From contig CM050650.1 of the NCBI GenBank assembly GCA_027574665.1, positions 98,925,086-98,989,085 of the forward strand: a DNA stretch of 64,000 bases, in the 5' to 3' direction. The DNA is from Rhynochetos jubatus. Its lineage: Eukaryota; Chordata; Aves; Eurypygiformes; Rhynochetidae. Each line of letters opens with the position of its first letter. The stretch's first letter is position 1. Positions 1 through 11,700 of this stretch are shown in pieces. The notes beneath the pieces were generated by a model, which made no database searches, had not been told where the DNA came from, and saw nothing but the letters and a program-made list of their open reading frames with translations. The translations under genes and the position numbers were made by a program.

Positions 1-1054
1 AATGAGAGTTGTATTCTAAGGAGATTCTTGTGTCGGTGGCTCTGCAGCTTGCCAGTCATTTTCTGGGAATAGTCACAGTTTATACAACAACTTGTCCTTT
101 CTTGTTCTGGGAGCTGGCAATCAAACAGGCAGTGTGAGTGTGTCTTGGGCTGTTTTTATCAAGTGTGAAACAAATGTAAAGAAGACGGGTGAAAAAAACC
201 CCAGACCAACAGTGTACACTTCCAGAAAGCTGCTTCTTTCGTCAAAACCGTGCTGTGAAAGCCATCTTTATTATTCATGCCATCTCCGTTGTGTCCGAAA
301 TCGGAGACTGGAGTGCTCTGTTTCCTTTTCTAGTACTGTCTTCTATTTTTCATGGATTTTCAGTGCTGCTGAGAGTCGCAGATCATACTGGTTTCGTTGC
401 ATTGTTTTCACTGCACTGAAATTCAGCGAACAATGGCGTGAGCGTGATCATGCTCCCACTAAGCATATTGGAAGTGGAAAGTCCCGCTGGTTTAGGAGGA
501 TTAAGTTTCTTTTTACACCGCTTAAGTTTTATTATTAATTAAGTGTTCTCTCAAGAAATAATAGGTGCAGTTTTATTATCTATTTTGTAGACTGGTGCTC
601 TAAAGAGCATAAAGGAGCCAGTGATTCTAAGTGACTGAAAAGAAATACATTTTTATTTACAGTATCCTTGTAGTTAGTTCAAAGAAAAGCGTGTATTGAG
701 TTTCCCAAAGTTAATACCGTTTTGTGGCACAGGGAATTTGTGGTGTTGCCAAATGAAATGTTATCGCTCGTTTTGAACAATGCGATATGTAACAGTTCTA
801 TTTTTCTCTCTCTTTTGCAATTATTTAAAGCTTCTGCTAGGTAAAACTAAGAAAATAGTCTCTCTAGAAACAAAAATGAGAAAGTTTAAGGACTGAATTG
901 TTCCCTGAAGCTTACATGCCATGTTTTTTTTCTTTCGGAGTTTCGTGGGTTTTTTTTTTCTCCTATGTGGATCTGTTTTTCAGTAGCCTAGGTTTTTATC
1001 AGCAAAGGTTTATGACCCTTGTGACTCTAGTTGGCTTCAGTGGGATGAGTTTTT

Positions 1055-1720
1055 AGAATCATAGAATGGTTTGGGTTGGAAGGGACTTTAAAGACCATCT
1101 AGTTCCAACCCCCTGCCATGGGCAGGGACACCCTCCACTAGACCAGGTTGCTCCAAGCCTCATCCAGCCTGGCCTTGAGGACAGCCAGGGATGGGGCATC
1201 CACAGCTTCTCTGGGCAACCTGTTCCAGTGCCTCACCACCCTCTCCGTGAAGAACATCTTCCTGATATCCAATCTAAATCTCCCCTCTTTCAATTTAAAC
1301 CCATCACCCCTTGTCCTGTCACTACAGGCCCTTGTAAAAAGTCGTGGTCGTCCCCCCCCCCCCCCCCCCCCCGCCCCCACCCTCGGCCTCAGCTTCCTTG
1401 TATTGCTTTCTTCCAATACCTGCAGGTATTGGAAGGCTGAAGGCTGCAGTAAGGTCTCCCCGGAGCCTTCTCTTCTCCAGGCTGAACAAGCCCAGCTCTC
1501 TCAGCCTGTCCCCATAGCAGAGGGGCTCCAGCCCTCTGAGCATCTTTGTGGCCTCCTCTGGACTCGCTCCAACCATTCGATATTCTTCTTAAGCTGAGGG
1601 CTCCACAGCTGGACACAGCACTGCAGGTGGGGTCTCACGAGAGCAGAGTAGAGGGGGAGAATCCCCTCACTCGAACTGCTGACCACAGCTCTTCTGATAC
1701 AGCCCAGGATATGGCTGGCT
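1055..1720 (-). mobile_element. CR1 LINE fragment, antisense
   Basis: On the minus strand it reads as the 3' part of CR1 ORF2 and its 3'UTR. Peptide pieces such as [18 protein letters not shown] and [18 protein letters not shown] are typical. Frames are broken, partly by a C21 run at 1352-1372. The 3' end of the element is at about 1055 (TCATAGAATGGTTTGGGTTG); the 5' truncation near 1720 is approximate. Confidence 0.92.
1352..1372 (+). repeat. Poly(C) tract, 21 bp
   Basis: Uninterrupted run of 21 C inside the CR1 copy, followed by GCCCCCACC. It is probably length-variable and error-prone in sequencing. Confidence 0.95.
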
Positions 1721-2612
1721 TTTTGCTCAGCATCTTTGAAAATCCCTTCTTCCTTTTAGTTATGGCTAAGAGGATTCCCAGTGCTGAAAGAGGCAGACAG
1801 TAACACAGTCTGCCCTGAGAATCTCAGCATGTAAACGCCAAGCACCACACAACAAAAGGACAATATTAATTTTGAAGTTTTACATTAATTAAAAACATTA
1901 AAGTAGTGATGTTGGTACAGGATGTTATTTATGGGCCTTAAAAATGTTTATAGGTCAGATTGGCTTAAGCTGAGTGTTCCATTAAAACAGAAGTGTTATG
2001 GCTGGCACTGGGGTGTAGCAGGATGAAGGTGTAAGTGCATGGGGCTGAGGGTAGTCTAGAAGACAACTGATACCAGTGTTTATCTGAAAGCAGGGCTTCA
2101 ATGCCGTTTGAACAAGCCTTCTTTAAAGCGCAGTAAGAATCCTTGTCTTCCAGGTTAAAGTGATGTTTTTGTGACTGAGCTTGTTTCTGTATGGGTTCTG
2201 GCATGCGCTGAAAGCTTTGCTGTAGAGTAATTAAGAACTTGTAAAGGCAGTAAAAGTGAACTAACTCACGTAAATGAGTCCTGAGAGAAAAGCAAGTTTA
2301 ACCTCCTCAAGTGCAGTGGAAAGGACAAGGCGCAGTAATACAGTGGCAACGCACATGGATAAATATGCATAAGAAAATAGAGATACATATAAGGGGTGGC
2401 TAGAAACTTCAGCTTGTAGATGAAGAACTGACAGTGTTGTACTTGCCTGCTGCTTGTGCTTATCACATAGCACTGTCCTCAGCTTGTTCACATGCTATCA
2501 ATGAAAACTCTGTTGCTCTGTTCATCCATGGTTTCGGTTTGATTTACTAATGCAGCAGTGATTTGAAACTGGTAAAGAGTTGTAATCAAGTGTTGCTGTT
2601 TTTATTTGACAG

Positions 2613-2725
2613 GCCGGACCTGATAGACATGAATACCGTTGCTGTTCAAAGCAACCTTGCAAATTTAGAACATGCTTTTTTTGTAGCAGAAAAACTTGGT
2701 GTTGCCAGACTTCTGGATCCTGAAG
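2613..2725 (+). CDS. DST: DST exon: CH2 domain
   Basis: Starts after ATTTGACAG with the last base of an Arg codon and reads (R)[16 protein letters not shown], then [19 protein letters not shown]. This is the second calponin-homology domain of the actin-binding region. Donor GAAG|GTAAG leaves one base of an Asp codon. Confidence 0.95.
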
Positions 2726-5700
2726 GTAAGATAACTGCAGAGGGCTTTGTTGCAAAAACCCCAGCATTAAACAAAATCCAAACTGCCTCCAGCTTGGAGC
2801 ATATTTGTGGGCATTCTTACAACTGTGTGATAAAGTATTGTTCTGTCTTGCTCTTTTAGATGTTGATGTTTCCTCACCTGATGAGAAGTCAGTCATAACT
2901 TATGTGTCATCACTTTATGATGCATTTCCCAAAGTACCAGAAGGTGGTGAAGGTATCGGTGCAAATGTAAGTGGGAGAAAAATACTTGTGCAGTGTATGA
3001 GCTTCATTAATACAGTTCTTGATTTCAGCTCCAGAATGTTAGCTGGAACTTCCATAGGATGGCTGTCACACTTTTCTTTGACATGATTTTCTAGGTTGAG
3101 ATTTCAGAGGCTTAGCAGCTATTTCATTTTCTGCACCTGAAAATATTTGTGCAAAGACCTTAACTAAAACCAATATACCTCAAGTTGGAGAAAGGTAGAC
3201 TCAAAGTTCTTCCTTTCCAGTCACAGACCTATAAATTGTGCATTTCTGATTCTTATCTATTTGAAGTTTATTAAACTAGAAAATAGGTTTTCAGTGGAGT
3301 TATTTGGGACCAAAACTTTAGAGTGCAAATAATATATTTGGAGGCTTGACATGAGTTGCAATGAGCAAGTAAATATTGTTTCAGAATCTCAGGGCTTAGA
3401 AATCCCTTTTGTGTGTGTATGAAGATCTCAGGCTTCAAAGCTAAAGCAAAAGTAAGCTCTCAGGTGATTTTCTTCTGATCTGTAATCTGGGTTGTGCTTT
3501 GGTAGGATGTTGAAGTCAAATGGGTTGAATATCAGAATATGGTGAACTACCTCATGCAGTGGATCAGACACCATGTCACGATAATGTCTGACAGAACATT
3601 TCCCAACAATCCTGTGGAATTGAAGGTGAGGTGTGGCATCTTAAACTCCTTGTTGGAATGACACTTTATCTTACTGACTCAAAGCGTGCTTGAACAAATG
3701 AAGTGCTTGTTGATTTATACAATCAGATCAACTGTAGAACAGTACTACACCTTAACGTTTTCAGAGTAGAATAAGGCCATTACTAATCTATGAAAAATCA
3801 AAAGCAAATCTTTAGCTCGTCATTGATCGTTTTTCGTAGAACTTAAGTAAAACAATATAAGACTGTAAGCTTATGGAGAAATTAGGAGAGAGTTTAGAGA
3901 ATAACTTATGTTTGCTGTAAGTAAAAGTTGATGGTGGTTTTTATGTTTCCATAGGCACTTTATAATCAATATTTACAGTTCAAAGAAACAGAAATTCCAC
4001 CAAAGGAGACAGATAAATCAAAAATTAAGCGTCTATATAAACTGCTAGAGGTAAGTTTTAACATGCATTGAAGTGTATAGAAGTTCCCTTTCTGTGGCTT
4101 CAACTAACAAATGCATATGAATTCTTAAGGTCTGGATAGAATTTGGACGCATCAAACTTCCTCAAGGCTACCATCCGAATGATATAGAAAAAGAATGGGG
4201 AAAGCTTATTATTGCCATGCTGGAAAGAGAGAAGACCCTTCGGCCTGAAGTGGAGAGGTACGCTAGTGAACACTTGACAGGCGTGGTTAATGTATTTTCT
4301 GTCGTTTTAACCCATATTGCAAATTGTAGATCTCTTTTTCCATGATAACATCCACATTATTTTTCTAGATCAAATAATTTTTTGTTTGTTCAGGCCTGAA
4401 GACTTTATCTGTACTTCAGATCATCAGATCATTTAAACATGAATGTAACAATCTTTTGTGTACAAATTGGTCAGAGCCAAGTTCATATCACTTTGCTGCC
4501 TCACTTGGACTCTGTTTCTCGTAAGCAGCACCCTCATCCTTCACGTGAAATGTGTATTTCACTTGATGCACAGCACTGTGGGCTAACCTCCTGTTCTGAG
4601 GTTGCTTAAAAGCTGGTTGTACTCAAGAGCACACAAAGAGTTTAGATGTGCAAAGAGCATAGTAGTCTTCCGTGCTAGTAGGATGAGTGACACTGGTTTG
4701 TACATCACTAATACTGCGCGGGTTTAAAATCTTGATGCAGTCTTTGGGCATTTCTGCTTGTGAATGGTTCCTCTTTTGAGCTGTGTGCCAGACAGAGATG
4801 CTATCCATTCATTAATTCAAAAAGAACTTCTGTTTAACTCTTCAGTGAAATGATTCTTTGGGCTTCTACCTGCAGACAGGTGTAGGCACCTGGGTCTGGA
4901 TTCATTCTACTGAACTTCAAACATCCAAAGGAGACACTTAAGATCTGAATAACTTTCTGGAGAGTCCTGGCACTGACTTCCTGGTGATGATAGGGTGATT
5001 GTTCTCTCTGGTTAAGGTACCTGAAATGAAGTGTGAAGAATCCAGACCCAGGTGCCTACATCTACCTGCAGGTAGAAGCCCAAAGAATCATTTCACCTCA
5101 AAAAGACACATTTTAGCAAGAAAATATCCCGAAGTGAGAGTTGATTAAATATGTGTGTTACAAAAGCAAGAGCATGACTGAAATGACAGATTCAGTGGGA
5201 AGTGCTGATTGAGAGCTGCAGAAGACTTTCGTCTAGAGGAGAGCAAAGTTGTGCCCACCATGCAGAGCACAACACTGGAAAGCAGCAGAAGAAATACAGC
5301 CTGCTAGATCTTTAGGTTAAACTGTCCTGACCTGCCAAAGGCCAGGTTGGGGCCTGCCTTTGCCAAAAGGAATTCTATCCATTCTCGCAGAAAGCTGGAT
5401 TATCTTTGTCGGGAGTGTGTATAAATGACATTAGTTTATTGGACTGAGCGCAGGTAATACAAATAAACAGAAACTCCTTCCTGTATTTCAGTTTTGGTAC
5501 ACTTAGAGACAGATCGTATGGTGGTGATGACTACGTGTGGTGGTCACTGCAGAATTAAAACACTTGAATAAGTGATTCTGGCTTAGTGAAGTCCAAATTG
5601 TTGGTTGATCTGGACACACGAACTTGATCCATGTTTGCTGTTTTGGTTACTAGCGCATCTCACTAATAAGCATTGTTGATACAGCTCCTGGAGTGGGATC

Positions 5701-8700
5701 TGGTTGTGGCAAAAATGTGTCCTCAGCTTCGAATGAAATTTGGCAAGTGCTTTAAAACTTTGCCTGCAGAGTCTGGTGATGACGTCTGAAAGTATCAGCA
5801 CGTATAGACAACGTGTGGCCAGATTGGTGTATGGGATCGAAATTAATACGATGACGGTGAGGAGAGTGCCAAACTGAGCTCTGGTTTGCAAAACTGACGG
5901 CGTTTGGCATTGCTGCAGGGGTGTGTCTGTGCCTTTGCTGTGCTCTTCTGCGTAAACACAGTCATCCTAGGGTGTGGGTGGGGTTTTTCAGGAAGTCTTA
6001 AAAACAGGGGTGCAATACTGAGGAAAAAAAAAAATCACCCCAACCCAAATTCCGAGTTAAAACGTACACTTAAGGGCAGCGATCAGATTTTTCTTACTTG
6101 TGTTGCGGTCAAAGCAGCAATAAACTGTGATTGTGCAGGAAGTTGAAGGGGAATTTGCAGGAGGGCAGATAGTGAACACGCATAGGTGGACAGTGGAGCA
6201 GTGATGGTGGGTTGGATGGTGCGCAGGTGTCTCAAATGAAATTGTTACGAGCTGATTCACCGTGATATGCCCCGTTTCATTGTGCAGTTCTGTTTGAAAG
6301 AAAAGGAGCAAGCCCAGCCCGGAGGTGTTGTGGAGCGTGGAGTTCTCACTTCACTCCTTTTTGAAACTTGTCATTGAAGAGTCTGAAAAGACTGCAGAGA
6401 CTTCTTTAAGTTCTTCTTTGGCTTATAGACATTTAGTGACACTTAAATAAAATATTTGGCGTGTCTGTTTCCTAGAGACGCCCTAATGCTGCTGCTTCGT
6501 CTGTACTTGCAAAGCTTTAATGCAAGGCAGGGAAGCCAAAAGCAGGGTAGCGTACATAGCCCCAGGGAAGATCCTTTGAAGAGCTGGCAGACTATTAATT
6601 GCTGCGTTTTGAATATGCGTACTGAAGCCTATTTAAAGGAGGGGTGCTAGGTGTTTCAAAAGCCAGTAGTGAAATTTCAGCGCTAGAAGCTGTACTTTTT
6701 GTAGGAGTTTTATCTTTTCATTTTGTAGCAAATGCAAACAGCCAGGAGGACCGTGCTCTGGATGTAAAAATGAACAGCAGTAGTTACAGCTATCATAGCA
6801 GTGATTCACTGTTTAGCAACAGCACCAGTGCTCGAACCAGCGTTGACTCTAACGAGAATTTCCTTTCTGTTAATTGTGGTCCCACACTGATTAAATCTTG
6901 TATAAGCTTTGGTAATGGCACTGTAGAAGGAAGCAGGTAACTTGGCATATGTGTTTGTGTTTACATGCTGTTTGTTTGTTTGTTTTTAAAGTCATGCAAT
7001 ATGTATAGTAAACACGAGTAACATGAATACTTTTTTTTTTTCTGGCATCACCTAGGTTGGAAATGCTGCAGCAGATCGCAAACCGAATTCAGCGAGACAG
7101 CCGGAGCTGTGAGGACAAACTAATACTTGCCCGGAATGCTCTGCAGTCTGTAAGTCAGTCGGGGTTTTTACTTGTCTGTGTTCATGAACTTACTGCAGTG
7201 GAATGGCTGCTTCAAAAAAAAAAAAAAAAAGTATTTTTTGAGTGCATACTTAATAGCTGCTACTTTAATTTTCACTATACCGTTATCTTTAATTTAGCAT
7301 TTCTTCATGAAAATACCAAAAAATGCCCAGTGTTAGTTCTGTTAGCTTTTTTTGGTCAACAGTTAGATAAAATATTTCACAATTGTTTCAAGATCAGAAG
7401 AAGTTTTTATAAAAAAATTAGGTTTTCTTATGGCTCTTTTCTCTTCGGTTTAGCTGCAGGGCTTAATGGCTTTCTCTTACTCATTCAGGACACCAAGCGA
7501 CTAGAGTCAGGGCTCCAGTTCCAACATGAAGCAGAGGTAGCTGGGTATCTTCTGGAATCTGAGAACCTTCTCCGCCAACAACTGATTGATGCCCAAATTC
7601 TTATTGATGGAAAATACTATCAGGCAGACCAGCTTGTGCAAAGGTACTTTACAGTGTATCTGTATGCATAAATACATGTTCGGATACCCACTGTGGACAG
7701 CATTTTCAAATCTTTATGTCTATGGATAAATTTCTCAATCTGTCACTGGGGATCCAGATAAAGATTATCAGGTATTCTGGTGGGTACATTGCCCACAGAC
7801 GTGGTTGGAGCCTGGAGGAGCTGTTTGTGCTCGTTTTTAAAAACGAAGTCATTCACCAGAGCAGGACTTAAATGTTTAATGTTTGCTAGATACCTGAGTG
7901 TAAAGATGTGAGCTTGTTTTATGGCACCTGAAATGCTTTTAGAATTCAGCACCTTTGATTTTAAAAGCGGAGGTGAGATTTTTGATGACAACTGTAGATA
8001 ATATTAACAGGTAATAAGTGTGGTAGCATTAGCTTATACGTGGCACTGTAGACAGTCTTGGCAGAAAGATGCATTTAAACACCAAAATTCAATTTTATGA
8101 AGAAGTGGCTCTGAAGTTTTTCAGGATTCGCCCTGGACTGGGTGAGATCAAGCACATAACAGCTCCTTGGCAGTGAACTGCAAGTGTTTGATCCACTGCA
8201 ACATGTAGTATCTTGTAAGATTTCTGCTTTGCTGATTGTTCCCTGGAATTCTGTACGGTGCATGCTAGTGCCCATACCATGCTGATTTTCTAGTCGTTGC
8301 CTGATTCCTACATCTGTTAACTGCATTTGTAGAAGTATGAGCTTGACATACCCTGCCTGATACTTTCTGATACCAATGCTTATTTATAAATATTTAAGTA
8401 GAACTAAATTCTAAGAGATCATGTGAATTCATACTGCTCTTCAGTTCAGCATGATAAACCTGAATCATAAGCATTCGTTCAAATTATTTGTATACATTTA
8501 TTTATTTTCTTTTATTTTAATAGAGTCGCGAAACTTCGTGATGAACTGGTGGCCATACGGACCGGATGTTCTTCCGTGTACAACAAGGGGCACGCACTGA
8601 CAACAGAGCAGACAAAGCTGATGATATCAGGAATAACCGAAAGCTTAAACTCAGGATTTACAACAAACCTAACCCCTGAATTAAATGCTGCAATGACCCA

Positions 8701-11700
8701 AGGTTTAACACCTACTCTGACTTCTTCCAGCTTGACATCGGGCCTTTCGTCAGGTCTTACTTCCAGACTGACACCAACCATCACTCCCGCTTACACACCA
8801 GGCATCCCACCACGGTTAATTCAGAGCTATGTGACAGGAGTAGACAGTGGGACTCTGCAAACACTCAAACTGATGCAAATCAGGAAACCTCTTATGAAAT
8901 CAGCTTTTGTGGATCAGAATTTAACAGAAGAAGAGGTGAACATGAAATTTGTCCAGGACCTATTGAGCTGGGTGGAAGAAATGCAGGTAGCAATCTTACA
9001 GAACCAGTCTGCTGCTCATTATTACTTTTACTCCTTGCAGATCATGGCTAATCTTTCCTTCTTGTTTGTAAGGTGCAACTTGATCGAGCAGAATGGGGTT
9101 CAGATTTACCGAGTGTTGAAAGCCATTTAGAAAATCACAAAAATGTCCACAAAGCTATTGAGGAATTTGAGGCCAGCCTTAAAGAAGCTAAAATCAGTGA
9201 GGTACAGCACCATATTCTTTATTGCTTTGGTTACTTTCTTACTGGGTGACCCATAAACTAATATTGAATTTTAGAACTGTGTTTAGGTTTTTACTTTTCT
9301 GATCTCTAGATGACATATCATAAAATCAGGAAATCGAATGGTTTAATATATCTAACCTTTTTGTTGTCTTTTGACCTTGTATGCCAAATACAGATCCAAA
9401 TGACTGCCCCCCTTAAACTCAGTTATGCAGAAAAATTGCACAAACTGGAGAGTCAGTATTCGAAACTCTTGGTAAGTTTGCTGTAGCTCTTCGATGTTCA
9501 GTTTTTCAGTGTGCATCATCTTTGGTAAGGGATGAGCTTTAAATGCTGACCTTTGTAAATCTTTCTTTTTTTCTTTTCAATGAAGAACACATCGAGAAAT
9601 CAGGAAAGGCATCTAGATACTCTTCACAATTTCGTCTCTCGTGCTACTAGAGAGCTGATATGGCTGAATGAAAAAGAAGAGGAAGAAGTTGCATATGACT
9701 GGAGTGAAAGAAACCCCAATATAACAAGAAAAAAGGAATACCATGCAGTATGTATTGCTAGTATAATCCAGAGGGAATAATTTAATAATCTTTAAGAATT
9801 TCTAAGAATTTCTAAAGATTTCTAAAACATTTCAATCTTTCTTTTTGTCTGGAAAAAAAGGAATTAATGAGGGAACTCGATCAAAAAGAAGAAGTTATTA
9901 AATCAGTACAAGAAATAGCTGAGCAATTGCTTCTTGAAAATCACCCAGCCAGGCTAACCATTGAGGTAAGTTAGTAAAACCAGCACACAAACAAGAAAAT
10001 AGTATTGTGATTTAACAGACCTTAGATTTATTTTGGGGAAAAGAAGGGCAGTGCTAACTCATAGGAAATTTAAGAAGACTTTGACTAATGGGGCCTCTTT
10101 TCTTTTTTCCTCTTCAGCATCTCTCTTGTGTCTGTCTTCCTGTTTCCGAAAAGTAAAACTGTTCTGTGAAGTTATGGTTATGTCTTGGATTGCTTAGATA
10201 AAATCTCCCTAAAGTCTAAAATTAGAATTTCCGGAGTTGGTGTGTACAGACGTTTGTGGTCGTGCACGCAGCTTCTGGAGTTATGGGTGCAAATTGCATT
10301 GGCAAACTGAGGGCACAGAACAGTCCTTGTGTGGTTTCTCTGCTGTTGGATTGAAAGAAGTTTGAAGAGAGGTTTTCTAGTCAACTATATGTACAGGTTT
10401 TCATTACAATTTAGGGTTGGTTTCATAACTTACTTGTCACTGAATTATGAAACTCATTTGGATGTTAAAGATCTGACCAGGTGGTGTGATTTACTTCAGA
10501 CTTGAATCAAGCTCTATGTTAGAGGTAAAGGGTTTACAGAAAATGTATTGTAGGTCTTGTAGCTCTTATAGGGTCCAGTTGGAACGAGTCCAGAGGAGAC
10601 CACGAAGATGCTCAGAGGGCTGGAGCCCCTCTGCTATGGGGACAGGCTGAGAGACCTGGGCTTGTTCAGCCTGGAGAAGGCTTTGGGGAGACCTTACAGC
10701 ACCTTCCAGTACCTGAAGGGGCTACAAGGAAGCTGGGGGGTGCTTTTTACAAGGGCCTGTAGTGACAGGACAAGGGGTAATGGGTTTAAACTGAAAGTGG
10801 GGAGATTTAGATTGGATATCAGGAAGAAATTCTTCCTGGAGAGGGTGATGAGGCGCTGGAACAGGTTGCCCAGGGAAGCTGTGGATGCCCCATCCCTGGA
10901 AGTGTTCAAGGCCAGGCTGGATGAGGCTCTGAGCAACCTGGTCTTAGTGGAGGGTGTCCCTGCCCATGGCAGGGGGGTTGGAACGAGATGGTCTTTAAGG
11001 TCCTTTCCAACCCAAACTGTTCTGTGATTCTGTGATTACAAGTTTCCAAAGGAGAACGTAAAATGCTTTTCCCTGTAGAGCTTCCAGGAAAAGAGTAAAT
11101 ACAGACAGTGGGTGGTAATAATGGAAACAACGAAAAGCCGTTTTATTATATAAGAATGAAGGATGGCTTTTTATGGTTCTTGAGCTCAGTGAGTTTATAT
11201 CTGCCTAAATTGGAAGCATGAAGAAAACTCCTCCCTTCCTTCCTTTTTGTGACATTTACTATGAATAATAAATGGCTTTTTATGTAATGTGGGGCATTCT
11301 AGTCTTTAAAAGTACATGCTATTATGAGGTGTAATATACTTAATAAAATCAGTGTGATATACTTAATATATTAGGTATATTGAAGTTACCTATTGTGAAA
11401 CCAGGCCATCGCTGTGAAGATGACTATGCAGGTTATGATGTCTGCTAAAATTATATATTTAGATATTAAAGAAAAATTATGCCTTTTCTACTGAAGAATC
11501 TATGCATTAATGCAACATTTTGGATTTCATTGAAGCCAATGGAAAAACTCTTTTGAATTCCCTGAGAATCCTAGAGAATTGAAGAATTGAGCCTTTTGGC
11601 TGCTGTCACAAAGCCAAGAGTACCCTCTGCTGGTGGATGCTGCTGGTGGCAACACCGTGCAGGCTGTATAGGAGGCATCATTCCAGTAGGGTTGCCTTCT

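Larger units (their letters stand above)
1..2612 (+). other. Intron within the actin-binding region (partial)
   Basis: Non-coding. It holds one antisense CR1 copy (1055-1720); I see nothing else recognisable. Short open frames here have no family match or fall in the repeat. Confidence 0.85.
4258..7055 (+). other. Intron carrying the epithelial first exon
   Basis: For long isoforms this 2.8-kb stretch is one intron. It holds the foldback repeat at 4845-5096, the presumed BPAG1e promoter and the BPAG1e first coding exon (6770-6936). I recognise nothing in 5100-6500. Confidence 0.85.

Noticed and set aside
1-540. 148-codon open frame at the window start
   Set aside because: No plakin similarity, no phase-compatible splice sites, overlapping frames with unrelated translations; intron.
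6644-6769. In-frame upstream extension of the BPAG1e head with a hydrophobic, signal-like stretch
   Set aside because: It opens with GTG, not ATG, and no ATG lies in frame before 6770. The homologous protein starts at the MNSSSYS methionine.
10608-11027. 139-codon open frame that looks gene-like
   Set aside because: It is the tail of a CR1 reverse transcriptase, not a host gene.
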